Both the position numbers and the translations under genes were made by a program. 52,409 nt of DNA. Source: an uncultured Clostridia bacterium. Its GTDB lineage: Bacteria > Bacillota > Clostridia > Christensenellales > Borkfalkiaceae. Below, one piece after another: positions 26,186 to 35,555 of the stretch. The stretch covers positions 1 through 52,409 of the forward strand of contig CALVMH010000013.1 in the NCBI GenBank assembly GCA_944343275.1, given 5' to 3'. How positions within the stretch are numbered: position 1 is the stretch's first letter; every line of letters begins with the position of its first letter. The notes below the pieces were generated by a model that made no database searches, was not told where the DNA came from, and saw only the letters and a list, made by a program, of their open reading frames with translations.

Positions 26186-29100
26186 TTATGCGGCAGGCTG
26201 CTGCGTGCTGTCCGCGAGAAGACCGCTGACGACGCTTGCGTAATGGTCATACATGTCGCCGAAATAATTTTCAAACACTTCAAAGTCGCTCTGCTGCTCG
26301 TCCGTGCCGTCCGTTCCGTCCGCTTGCGCGGCGCTTTCGGCAGATTGCAGCGCCTCGTACTTTTCCTGTACGGTCGCCCAAGCCGTCTGAATGTCTTCCA
26401 GCATGGCAGCTTTGTCTTCCTCGCCGGCGATCTGATAGCCGATATAGTTGACCTGCACGGAGAGCAGGGCATCCACAAGCTGCTGCGCGGTTGTGTTGTC
26501 CGGGAAGAGAAGCTGTTCCGCAAAGACGTTCAGCCCCTCATGCAGGAAGTTGTTGCCGTCGATGAGCAGGAACGCCTGTTGCAGCTGCTCGGTCATATCG
26601 TCGTCATAGAAAGCTGCAAGCAGGGCGGCGATGTTTTTTGCGTTGAATGCAAACTGACGGCTGACCTCCTCCGCCTTCACTGCGGCGTCCGCATCGGGGT
26701 CGTCTTCCTTGTCCTCCGGTGCATAGGGGTCGGTGACGACTCCCTGCGTCATCAGGCTTGCGATCGCCCAGAAGTAGTTGTCGTATGTTTTCAGGAAGTT
26801 GCGCAGCGGCTGATAGTCATCCAATTCATACGTCGCCTTGTCAAAGCCGAGGGAGTTGAGATACAGCGCATACTTGCCCTCATACAGATAGGAGAAGTAT
26901 GCGAGCGTGCCGGTCTCCATACCGCCGACCGGCATGCCGTTGTATACCGCCATGACGTCGGAATTGCTCCCGTATGTCGAAAGGAAGTCGGTGGAAAGTT
27001 CTTTGTAGTGCTCGTAGGAAGCAAGGTAGTTGACATAGAGCGGAACGCTGAGCCCGAGATCGGCAAGCAGACCGTCGATGTAGGATTCCGCAACATTGAG
27101 CACCGTGATGGAATCGGTCAGCGCGTCGATGTCGGCTTGCTGCTTCGAGGTCAGCTCCTCTTTTTGTGTTTTCAGCTGCCAGGTTGCGCCGTACTCATCC
27201 TCCACGGGCTTGTCGTCGCCGTCAAGGATTTTTTCGAACGTATTCCATCTTGCGAGCTGCGTTTGGTAGAACGTGCCAAACAGGGTGTTGAATGCGGTGT
27301 AGGCGGTCCCCACTTGGTTCCATCCGTCATACGTTGAGATAACGGTTTCCATGGTGTTGCAGAAGCCGTTGAAGTCGCTGTTGAGATAGAATTCCAGCGC
27401 GAGCATCATGTCGGCAAAGAGGGTATAGACTGTATTGCCCGCCTCGGTGTCGTCGGCTACCTGCTGCTCGATCTTGTCTGAAAAACAGAGATAGATAAAG
27501 CGGGTGAAGTCGGAATAGAAGTTGTCGTTTTCATCCGGATAGAGCGCAACGTTCGGTGTGCCGTTGACATATTCGTAGTTCATCGAACGGATGAAGTAGA
27601 TCTGTTCGGCGGGTTTGAGGGCAAGGAACGCCTCGAACATTTTTTGCGTCTTGGTCGCAAATTCGTCTTTTGCCGTATATTCGGGGTCGGCGTCGGCTGC
27701 GAGCCAGATCTCGATGTATTGCTGCCAGAGTGCGGCGACCTTGTCGTCATACGCTGCGGCGTCGAGCAGGTCCAGATAGCCGCTTGTCCCGCTCAGCATG
27801 CTCGTCAGCGCCGAACCGAAGTACTGCGTAAACAGGAACATGTACATGTCATCTTTGCCTTTGTACTGCGTAATGAAGTCCTCGCTCTTTTGGACGGCTT
27901 CGTTGTACAGATAGATGAAGAGCGTGCTCTCGTAGATCGGTTCCGGGGATGCCATGGAGCCGCTCAGGAACAGCTGTATCTGCGTTCCGTTTTCAAACCA
28001 TGAGCGGATTTCTTGGAGGGGCTGCGGGTCGATGCACGGGTGCAGATCGTCGATGCGGCTTCTGGCGGTTTTCTCGGCGTCCGAATCCTTCTCGGCTACG
28101 GCTTTTTTCAGCATCTGATAGTAATACCGATAGACCCCTTCGAAGAAGTCGCCTTTCTTGCGCTGGTACTCCGTGTCGGCCTCCGTCCATGCGTTCATCA
28201 TCTCGTAGATGCTGAAACCGCCCGCCATGTCGATCGCAAGCTGGTCCGTCCAATCCTCTTTCTGATAGGAGCGGCTGCCGATCTCCGTGACAACGCGCTC
28301 ATAGATGCCGTCCGCCCCCTCGACGTTGGTCTTCAAGGCATCTTCCGTTTTGCCTTTTTGATAGGCGTCGATTGCCCAACCGAGCACGTCCTGCACGGCG
28401 ATGAAGTATTCGGTCGTGGGGATGAGGTCGGCAAGTTCGGTGATCTTGATCCCGTATCCGTCCTCGTAAGTCTCGCCGTCCGCGGACCCCGTATAGAGCA
28501 GGGTATCGGAGAGCAGCCCGACGTAGAGGTGGTTGAGCATCTCGGAGTAACGAAGAAGCGTTTGAAGGTCGGAATCCGGCTTATTGTCGTTCTGCGTTTT
28601 CAGAATGTCAAGTGCCGTCTGAGCCTCTTGCAACGTATCGCAGGTGTAGGTGATGGCGGCGTATTCGTCCACCGTGAAATAGTCTTTGAACGCGCTGTTG
28701 ACGGTGCTGCGCCAGGTGTTGTAGCCGTGTATGACGGCGATGCGCGCAACGGCGGCAAGTTCCTCTGCCGTGATGTAAGAGGCTTCGTCGTCTTTCATAC
28801 CAAGGTAGCTTTCAAACATCTCGACGGCGTCCGTCTTCATCTCCTCCGTCGTATTGGCGGGGAACACCATGCCGGGGTTTTGCGCCGTGGGCTGTTTGTA
28901 GCAGTTCCAATCGAGCCCTGCAACGGTCGCGGCAAAGTCCTTGAACTTGGAGACATCGCTGTAAGAGACGGTGATCTGATAGCTGCCCACCGCGTTCCCG
29001 CGGTAGAAGACTTGGATGGTCTGCTCGACGTCGTCTGGCTGATCCTTGTTGACGGCGGTAGGGTCAAAGCCCGTTGCCGTCAGCTTCTCGGCGGTGACGA

Positions 29101-29776
29101 CGCGCTGCGTCGTCTTATCGGGCGAGGCGAGGCGGGCGGATGCGCCCGTTAAGTCAAGTTCGTCCGCCGCCTGATGGCTGCCGTATTCCTTTTTCAGAGA
29201 TGCAGAAGTGTCGTTGAACGTGATGACCGGCGTCACGACGCTGATGTCGAAGGCGCCCTCGTAGTGCTCGCCGTTCTTTTCGTAGGCGGCGCCGACGGTG
29301 AGCGTTTCGGCGGGTTTTGCGGTGTCGAAGTTCGTCAGCGTCAGTGCGGGGTCGTCCGCTTGTACGTTGAAGCGGGTGCCGTCGTCTTTGGTGACGGTGA
29401 GCAGAGGGGAGGCGTCGGAAAACAGTTCGCCCGTGAAGTAGACATACGTCTTCTGTGTGCTGAAACGGGGCACGACGGTCACCTTGAACTGCACCGACTG
29501 TCCGCCGTAGGAGATGGTCAGCATCTGTTCGCCGAGCGTGTTTTTGTCATAGCCCTCGATGGTGACGTGCTCGTCGTTGAGCGGAACGGGGGTACCGTCT
29601 GCCAGAATGGAACCGACGGAGCGGTTGAGGTCGGTGCCGAGCACATAGGTGTTCTGCGGCATGTTACGGCTGTTGACCGTGACGGTCTCCGCCTTCGGGC
29701 TGCATCCCGTAACGGCGAACAGTGCGCCGAGCAGCAGCAAAAAGGCGGCAATGCCGATGAGCAAGCGTTTTTTCAT
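26186..29776 (-). CDS. Large lipoprotein with Ig-like N-terminal domains
   Basis: A 1196-residue surface lipoprotein: signal peptide and lipobox VTGC with predicted lipidated Cys25. Residues ~30-290 contain about three bacterial Ig-like (Big_3-type) modules, seen from the recurring VTIEGYDKNTLGEQMLTISYGG pattern and its variants (shortened to segments of about 65-90 residues). The remaining ~900 residues look mostly helical, rich in Tyr, Asp and Ala, with no enzyme motif that I recognise. ATG at 29776 follows CAGGAG. It is the last gene of the MoxR/LRR operon, 42 bases after the LRR lipoprotein, so it is likely an exported component of the same system. Confidence 0.78.
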   Translation of the reverse strand: MKKRLLIGIAAFLLLLGALFAVTGCSPKAETVTVNSRNMPQNTYVLGTDLNRSVGSILADGTPVPLNDEHVTIEGYDKNTLGEQMLTISYGGQSVQFKVTVVPRFSTQKTYVYFTGELFSDASPLLTVTKDDGTRFNVQADDPALTLTNFDTAKPAETLTVGAAYEKNGEHYEGAFDISVVTPVITFNDTSASLKKEYGSHQAADELDLTGASARLASPDKTTQRVVTAEKLTATGFDPTAVNKDQPDDVEQTIQVFYRGNAVGSYQITVSYSDVSKFKDFAATVAGLDWNCYKQPTAQNPGMVFPANTTEEMKTDAVEMFESYLGMKDDEASYITAEELAAVARIAVIHGYNTWRSTVNSAFKDYFTVDEYAAITYTCDTLQEAQTALDILKTQNDNKPDSDLQTLLRYSEMLNHLYVGLLSDTLLYTGSADGETYEDGYGIKITELADLIPTTEYFIAVQDVLGWAIDAYQKGKTEDALKTNVEGADGIYERVVTEIGSRSYQKEDWTDQLAIDMAGGFSIYEMMNAWTEADTEYQRKKGDFFEGVYRYYYQMLKKAVAEKDSDAEKTARSRIDDLHPCIDPQPLQEIRSWFENGTQIQLFLSGSMASPEPIYESTLFIYLYNEAVQKSEDFITQYKGKDDMYMFLFTQYFGSALTSMLSGTSGYLDLLDAAAYDDKVAALWQQYIEIWLAADADPEYTAKDEFATKTQKMFEAFLALKPAEQIYFIRSMNYEYVNGTPNVALYPDENDNFYSDFTRFIYLCFSDKIEQQVADDTEAGNTVYTLFADMMLALEFYLNSDFNGFCNTMETVISTYDGWNQVGTAYTAFNTLFGTFYQTQLARWNTFEKILDGDDKPVEDEYGATWQLKTQKEELTSKQQADIDALTDSITVLNVAESYIDGLLADLGLSVPLYVNYLASYEHYKELSTDFLSTYGSNSDVMAVYNGMPVGGMETGTLAYFSYLYEGKYALYLNSLGFDKATYELDDYQPLRNFLKTYDNYFWAIASLMTQGVVTDPYAPEDKEDDPDADAAVKAEEVSRQFAFNAKNIAALLAAFYDDDMTEQLQQAFLLIDGNNFLHEGLNVFAEQLLFPDNTTAQQLVDALLSVQVNYIGYQIAGEEDKAAMLEDIQTAWATVQEKYEALQSAESAAQADGTDGTDEQQSDFEVFENYFGDMYDHYASVVSGLLADSTQQPAA

Positions 29777-29818
29777 AGTGTACTCCTGTATCGAACGCGG
29801 CGCGCGCCGCGCGGTTTT

Positions 29819-32746
29819 TTAAGCGTTGTACCAGACGGGATAGAGTGCGGTGCCGTCCGGCAGGGAGAGGAGGTCCTGCATGGTATACACGGCGTCACCG
29901 CCCGCGCGCGTTGCCCAGCCGGCAAACGTGCCGCCCGCGTGCACGGGCGCCGAAAGCTGCGTGACGGCGGTCATGTTCACGATGTTGCCCGTCGTAAAGC
30001 CTGCAAGTTCCCCGTTCGCCGAGAGCGTGCAGCCGTAGACGACGGGACGGTAGGAGGAATTCCAGCGTAGCTGCCAGCCGCTTTGGTCTGCGGCGGCGTC
30101 CGTGTAGACGGTCAGGTTCCTGCATCCGAAGAAGGCGTGCGTGCCGACGGACGTCACGCTCGCGCGCAGGACAAGCCCGCCGAGCGCGGTGCAGCCGCGG
30201 AACGCCTGCGTGCCGACGGACGTCACGCTCGCGGGGATCACGACGTCCGTGAGCGACGAACAGCCGAGGAAGGTCTGCGCGCCGATCGCCGTAATGCTGC
30301 CCAGCGTGACGCGTTCGAGGGACGCGCAGCGGTAGAAGGCGTAATCGCCGATCTCGGTGACGCTTTCGGGCAGGAGCGCCTCTTTGAGCATGGAACAGCC
30401 GTAGAAGGCGCGTTCGCCGACGGAGGTCAGCTTGCTGCCCGTGAATGTGGCGTCCACCAGCGCGCCGCAGCCGTAGAAGGCGCGTTCGCCGATGGTCTGC
30501 ACGTTTTCGCCGAAGGTGACGCTCCGCAGGGCGTTGTTGTAAGCAAATGCCTTTTCGCCGATGGTCTGCACGCCGTCGCCGAGTTCAAAGGCGGTGATGC
30601 CGACTTCAAGCTCTTCCCCGTTCCCCTGCATGTGGGATGCGCCGCAGCCGTAGAAGGCGAAATCGCCGATCTCGGTGACGCCTGCGGGGATGGCAAGGAC
30701 CTTCATTTCCTCATCTTCTGCGGCAAGGGGGCAGCGGTAGAACGCGCTCTTGCCGATCTTCGTCAGCGCGGCGGGCAGCCCGTCGACCATTCGCAGCACA
30801 CCCTCCTCGTCTTTTTCGCGCGTTTGCACCTTGGTGAGTGCGGTGCAGCCGTAGAAGGTGTATTCGTCGATGACTTTCAACCCGCTCGGCAGCACAATGG
30901 CGGCGAGCTTCTCGCTCTTCTGAAAGGCGCCTCTGCCGATGATCTCAACGCTTTCGGGGAGGGTCGCACCCGTGATGAAATCGCAGTCATAGACGGCGTA
31001 GTCGGCGATGCCGCGCAGCGTAAAGCCTTCCACGGGCTTGTCATTTTCGTCCGTCTTGTCCGTGGACAAGTTTCCTTCAAAGGTGTCCGCCTTACATTCC
31101 ACCAGCCAGTCGTCCGCAAACACTTCGCGCGGGGCGTTCTTGTAGATGCCGCTGCCGTGGAAGGCGTAGGTGCCGATGTGCGTGACGCTTTGGGGCAGGT
31201 CGATGTCCGTCAGCAAGGTGCAGTTCTGAAAGGCATAGCTGCCGATGTCCGCAAGATTGCTTGCGCCGAGCGCGGGGTCGGAATTGCTGCCGCCGTTTGC
31301 GCCGAGGATGGCGGTCTCAAGCGCCGTGCAGCCGTCAAAGGCTTTTTCGCCGATCGTCTGCACCCGTTCGCCGAGGAGGAATGCCGTCAGGCTGACGCAG
31401 TCCTTGAAGGCGTTTGCGCCGATGTGTGCTACTTGGGTGTCTGTAAGGTTGATCTGCGTGATGGCGGAGCCTTGCAGGGCGCCGTCCGCAATGCCGACGG
31501 TCTCCGCTTTGGCCGTGACGCTGTTTTCGGAGCTTGTTCCGAGCAGCCAGCCGCCGAGATAGAAGTTGTCGTCCTCCCGCGTGACGGCGGGAAGATAGGT
31601 CTTTCCGCCTTCTTCTGAGGCTTGGACGAAGGCGTCTTTGCCGACGCGCGTGACGCTTTGGGGAAGGGAGACGGTTTGAAGGGCGGAGCCGAAGAACGCT
31701 TTGTCGCCCACGTCGGTGAGCGTCTGCGGGAGAGAGACGGTTTGAAGGGCGGTGCAGCCCTGAAAGGCGTTTGCGCCGATGGAAGTCACGCTTTGTAAGC
31801 CGACGTCCGCAAGGGCGATGCAGTTCTGATAGGCGCTCTCCGGCAGGGCGGTGACGCCGCCGACGTCCGCTTTGGCAAGCGCCTTGCAATCGGAAAACGC
31901 GCCTGCGCCCAATTGCGTCACGTTTGCGGGGAGCACCGCTTCGCCGAGCGCCCAACAGCCGGCAAACGCGCTCTCGCCGATGGAGACGAGCCCCTTGCCG
32001 AAGGTCACCGAGGGCAGCACGCGGCAGTAGGAAAATGCCTGTTCGCCGATCGTGATCAGGCTGTCGGGCAGGGCAAGCGTGCCCGTCAATTTACGGCAGT
32101 TGGAAAATGCCTGTTCGCCGATTTCCGTCAGCCCTTCGGCAAGGCGCAGGCGTTCGAGGTTGGTACATCCCGCAAATGCCTGTTTGCCGATCTCTCGGAC
32201 ATTCGCGCCGACGGAGACGGAGGTGATGCTGTTGCTGTTGAAAAACGCCTGTTCCGCAATGCCCGTCACGGGTAAGCCGCGGTAGATGTCGGGGATGACG
32301 ATGTCCCCCTTGGCAAGCCCTTGTCCCGTGACCGTAAAGGCGGTGTTGCCGTTGGTGACTTCGAGGATGAGCCCCGATTCGTGCTCCCGCACGAAGGGGA
32401 CGCCTGCCGACCACGCGGAGTCGCCGTGCGTGCCCGAACCGCCCGCCACAGCCTTCACATACAGCGTATAGCTGCCTTCGGCAAGCCCGTCGAGCGGATA
32501 GCTGTTGTCGCTTCGGTCCACTTCCTGCACGCCGTCTTCGCCCTCGATGCGGACGGTATAATAGCCTGCGTCCGCCGCATCCGGACCCCAGACGGGGTTC
32601 CAATACAGTTTGAGTTCAACGGCATCCACATTGACGCCCGAAGGGGCGGGAAGCGCCGGCTTGCAGGCGGTGAGCAGAACGAGCATTCCGCACAGCACGA
32701 TGCTGAAAAGCAGATAGGGAAGGCGCAGCCGTTTACGAGCGTTCAT
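29819..32746 (-). CDS. BspA-type leucine-rich-repeat lipoprotein
   Basis: A 975-residue lipoprotein with lipobox LTAC (Cys28). An Fn3-like domain lies at ~33-120. A long array of LRR_5 (BspA-type) repeats of about 23 residues follows at ~140-890, with the pattern ITxIGxxAFxxCxxLxxVxLP. An InlB-like β-repeat closes the protein (AGGTFAGWATRAGG). Such proteins act in adhesion or protein binding at the surface in Bacteroides, Treponema and gut Firmicutes. The frame is open 30 codons further upstream, but the ATG at 32746 has an AAGGAGG site and starts the signal peptide. It overlaps the VWA gene end by 14 bases, indicating co-translation. Confidence 0.85.
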   Translation of the reverse strand: MNARKRLRLPYLLFSIVLCGMLVLLTACKPALPAPSGVNVDAVELKLYWNPVWGPDAADAGYYTVRIEGEDGVQEVDRSDNSYPLDGLAEGSYTLYVKAVAGGSGTHGDSAWSAGVPFVREHESGLILEVTNGNTAFTVTGQGLAKGDIVIPDIYRGLPVTGIAEQAFFNSNSITSVSVGANVREIGKQAFAGCTNLERLRLAEGLTEIGEQAFSNCRKLTGTLALPDSLITIGEQAFSYCRVLPSVTFGKGLVSIGESAFAGCWALGEAVLPANVTQLGAGAFSDCKALAKADVGGVTALPESAYQNCIALADVGLQSVTSIGANAFQGCTALQTVSLPQTLTDVGDKAFFGSALQTVSLPQSVTRVGKDAFVQASEEGGKTYLPAVTREDDNFYLGGWLLGTSSENSVTAKAETVGIADGALQGSAITQINLTDTQVAHIGANAFKDCVSLTAFLLGERVQTIGEKAFDGCTALETAILGANGGSNSDPALGASNLADIGSYAFQNCTLLTDIDLPQSVTHIGTYAFHGSGIYKNAPREVFADDWLVECKADTFEGNLSTDKTDENDKPVEGFTLRGIADYAVYDCDFITGATLPESVEIIGRGAFQKSEKLAAIVLPSGLKVIDEYTFYGCTALTKVQTREKDEEGVLRMVDGLPAALTKIGKSAFYRCPLAAEDEEMKVLAIPAGVTEIGDFAFYGCGASHMQGNGEELEVGITAFELGDGVQTIGEKAFAYNNALRSVTFGENVQTIGERAFYGCGALVDATFTGSKLTSVGERAFYGCSMLKEALLPESVTEIGDYAFYRCASLERVTLGSITAIGAQTFLGCSSLTDVVIPASVTSVGTQAFRGCTALGGLVLRASVTSVGTHAFFGCRNLTVYTDAAADQSGWQLRWNSSYRPVVYGCTLSANGELAGFTTGNIVNMTAVTQLSAPVHAGGTFAGWATRAGGDAVYTMQDLLSLPDGTALYPVWYNA

Positions 32747-35540
32747 GTCCGCCTCCTTGTGCTGCCGTTTCTTTGCGTTCCTTTCTTTCACGCAGGATCT
32801 CGTGCAGCCACTTGAATTTGAATTTGCGCACGGCAATGTCCAGAAGGACGCACACCATGATGACGATCAGGAAGGTGAGGGCGGGATCGAACGTCTTGCG
32901 GACGAATTCTTCGAAGGAGGCAAAGATCTCCACGGGGTCCGCGATCGCCGTTCCGCCGCCTCTTTGCGCAAGGGAGGCAAGAAAGCGCTCGCCCTCGCCG
33001 TCCTCGTGGATGGCGTCGTATTCCTCCGAATAGGAGAACGTCTTCGTGAGCACGACGTCGGAGAGCACCACACCCTGCGCGTCCACCTTTTCGATGACGA
33101 TCTCGTAGACGCCACGGATGAGGACGGTGAAGTCAAATCCCACGTTGTTCCCGACGGACGTCACTTCCACGCCGTTCGGATACATGCTCTGTGCGTCTGC
33201 GGAGATCGCACGGACCGTCACGCGCACCTGTTCCCCCTCCGCACAGTCGGAAAAGACGTTGAGGCGGGTGGAATAGTTATCTTCCTTTTGCTCGATGACG
33301 AAGTCGAGCGTGTCGGGATCGGGCGGCTGCATCGGGGCAAGGCTCTCGGAAATGTTGCCAAAGAGCGTGCTGCCGAGGTTGTCCGCTAAAAACGTGTCGA
33401 TGCCCGTGCCCAGAAAACTGCCCACATTGCCCGCGCCGAACTTCCATGCCGCATAGACGGGGAGATAGCCGTATTCGAGGGGAACGACCACGTTTTCGTC
33501 GTCCTTGGCGCGCACCCCGTAGTAGCCCGTCAGGGTGGGGAAGGTGGCGGAGACATCGATGTCGCGGAAGATGGAGGTGCGGTCGCCGACGGTGGGGGAG
33601 TATTTGATGCCGTCCATGAATTCGGCAAGGGGGACCGCTTCCAAATCTTGTCCGAGCAGCGAGGAAACTTCGCTGTAATCGTCGTCGCCGGATGCGACGT
33701 TATAGTGCTTGCCCTGTCCGCGTTCGGCGGTCTTTTCCATTATGGTGTAGCGCGAATCGTTTTCGGACAAACCGAGCGTGACGACGGACATGCTGACGCC
33801 GCGTTCCACGTTGCGGTCGATGTACTTTCCGTAGGTGTTGTCGTCGTTGTCGTCCGTCGCTTCGAGGTGGTCGGAGGGGTCGCCGTCCGTGATGAGGATG
33901 ATGTGCTTTCTGTCCGCATCCGTCGCGGCGAGGGCGATGCCCGCGCGTTCGATGGCGCCGGAGAACACCGTTCCGCCCGTGCCGGAACCCTCTCCGCCGC
34001 CCGTCGCCCTGAGGCGGTCGATGGCGGCAAGGATGTCCTCCTTGCGCGACATGGGCAGCACGGACGCCTCTTCCGAGGCGCTTGTCGTAAAGGTCATCAC
34101 GCCGCAGTAGTCCTGTTCGGAGAGGGAGTTTTCGACGATGCTTTCCGCGCCGTCGAGGGCGGCGCGGAACCGTCCGCTGCTCATGGAGCCTGAGGAGTCC
34201 ACGACGAGCATGACGGCGACGGGCGGGCTGTCCTCAAAGACTTCGACGGGCAGCATCTGCTGCAGCAGCGAGCCCTTCATGTCCTCGCGGTTGTAGGCGT
34301 GCGGGGTGGTGACGTTGCCGACGGTGTCGTGCTCGCCGCCCACCGTCAGCATGCTGCCGCCGAGTTCGTGCACATATTCATAGAGCGCGGCGTCGAAGTG
34401 TTCGTCCACCGATTTGAGGTCTCGGTTGGAGATGTTGACGAGGATGACCTGCTGATAGGCGCACAGCTCGCGCGATGTCTTGGGAATGAGGTCGCGGTCG
34501 TCGTAAATGTGCCTGACGTCCGGGAGGTAGCCGTTCGTCATGAGGGCACTTTCAATGCCATTCGATTCGCCCTCGATGCTTTCGAGGATGAGGATGCCGT
34601 CAAACGCCGAGATGTCGAGATAGGTCTGACAGACGTTGTTGTTCGCCCAATGGTCGTTGTCGCTTTTGAGTTCGAACCACAGATCGTGCGCCCCGTCCGT
34701 CTGAAAGGTATGCGGAACGGTGATCGTCTGTTCTCCCTTTTGCAGGGTGGCGCTGATCGCGGTGTCCGGCGTCGTGTTGTCGTAGAGGGTGACGGTGACG
34801 AGGGTGGGCGCGTCGACGGAGCTTTCCACCGTCAGATGCAGGTCCACTTCCACGTCGGGGACGACGCGCTCCGCAGGGAGCGTCACGCCCGTGATCTGCA
34901 CTTCGCCGTGCGCTTCGCCGGGGAAGGAGACGGTGTCGATCTTGATCCCGCGCGCCGCAATGAGTTCGGCAGCCGTCATCGCATCGCTGTCCGTTTCCAG
35001 CCCGTCCGACAAAAGAACGATCTTTGCGGTGCGGGGATTGGTAAATTGCTGCGCGGCATATTCGAGGGCGGCGGCGATGTCGGTCGCCGTGGTGTCGAGC
35101 TTTTCGCGCTCCGTTGCAGAGTTCTTGATGCTCAGGTATTGGCGGTATGCCTCGCGTGCGTTATAGGTGAAGGGCGCCGCCTGTGCGGGACGGTATCCGA
35201 AGGGGATGATGCCCATTTTGTAGTCGTTGCCGCAGAGGTTGGTGATGGTCTGGACATATTCGTCCTTGACGTCTTCCTGCTCCTGATTGCTGTCCGTGAT
35301 GTCCACGAGGATGAGAAGTTCGTTTTCGCGGTTGGGCACGGTATACGCAAAGGACATGCCTGCGATCAGCGTCACGCACAAAACGACCGCCAGGGCGTGC
35401 AGCGTGACGGAGATCACGCGGTTGCGCGTCCTTCGGAACTTCTTCGGAATGCGGAAGAAGGGGATGAGCGTGCATAAAAGTGCCGGGATGAGCAGGAACA
35501 GCAGCCACGGGTGTTGGAGAGTGATGGTAAAATCTTGCAT
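32733..35540 (-). CDS. Membrane protein with two VWA domains and a GATase-like domain
   Basis: A 935-residue inner-membrane protein. Two N-terminal helices (~12-29 and ~43-64) precede a first VWA domain whose metal site is degenerate (DITDSN at 80-85). A β-sandwich part and a class-I-glutamine-amidotransferase-like domain follow (~300-425, GGSMLTVGGEHD). The second VWA domain (~435-610) has a complete MIDAS: DSSGSMS near 447, a Thr in the TGGG loop, and TDGDPSD. After a β-rich part a final helix (~893-912) leaves a basic tail inside the cell, so most of the protein is extracytoplasmic. This architecture occurs in MoxR-DUF58 operons. The gene follows the BatA-like gene by 15 bases. Confidence 0.85.
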   Translation of the reverse strand: MQDFTITLQHPWLLFLLIPALLCTLIPFFRIPKKFRRTRNRVISVTLHALAVVLCVTLIAGMSFAYTVPNRENELLILVDITDSNQEQEDVKDEYVQTITNLCGNDYKMGIIPFGYRPAQAAPFTYNAREAYRQYLSIKNSATEREKLDTTATDIAAALEYAAQQFTNPRTAKIVLLSDGLETDSDAMTAAELIAARGIKIDTVSFPGEAHGEVQITGVTLPAERVVPDVEVDLHLTVESSVDAPTLVTVTLYDNTTPDTAISATLQKGEQTITVPHTFQTDGAHDLWFELKSDNDHWANNNVCQTYLDISAFDGILILESIEGESNGIESALMTNGYLPDVRHIYDDRDLIPKTSRELCAYQQVILVNISNRDLKSVDEHFDAALYEYVHELGGSMLTVGGEHDTVGNVTTPHAYNREDMKGSLLQQMLPVEVFEDSPPVAVMLVVDSSGSMSSGRFRAALDGAESIVENSLSEQDYCGVMTFTTSASEEASVLPMSRKEDILAAIDRLRATGGGEGSGTGGTVFSGAIERAGIALAATDADRKHIILITDGDPSDHLEATDDNDDNTYGKYIDRNVERGVSMSVVTLGLSENDSRYTIMEKTAERGQGKHYNVASGDDDYSEVSSLLGQDLEAVPLAEFMDGIKYSPTVGDRTSIFRDIDVSATFPTLTGYYGVRAKDDENVVVPLEYGYLPVYAAWKFGAGNVGSFLGTGIDTFLADNLGSTLFGNISESLAPMQPPDPDTLDFVIEQKEDNYSTRLNVFSDCAEGEQVRVTVRAISADAQSMYPNGVEVTSVGNNVGFDFTVLIRGVYEIVIEKVDAQGVVLSDVVLTKTFSYSEEYDAIHEDGEGERFLASLAQRGGGTAIADPVEIFASFEEFVRKTFDPALTFLIVIMVCVLLDIAVRKFKFKWLHEILRERKERKETAAQGGGHERS

Positions 35541-35555
35541 AGCCCGTTCCTTATA

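Noticed and set aside
29796-29820. Terminator between the LRR lipoprotein and the Ig-like lipoprotein
   Set aside because: The CGCGGCGC / GCGCCGCG hairpin has its T-run only on the plus strand, where no gene is transcribed; it should not stop the minus-strand operon.
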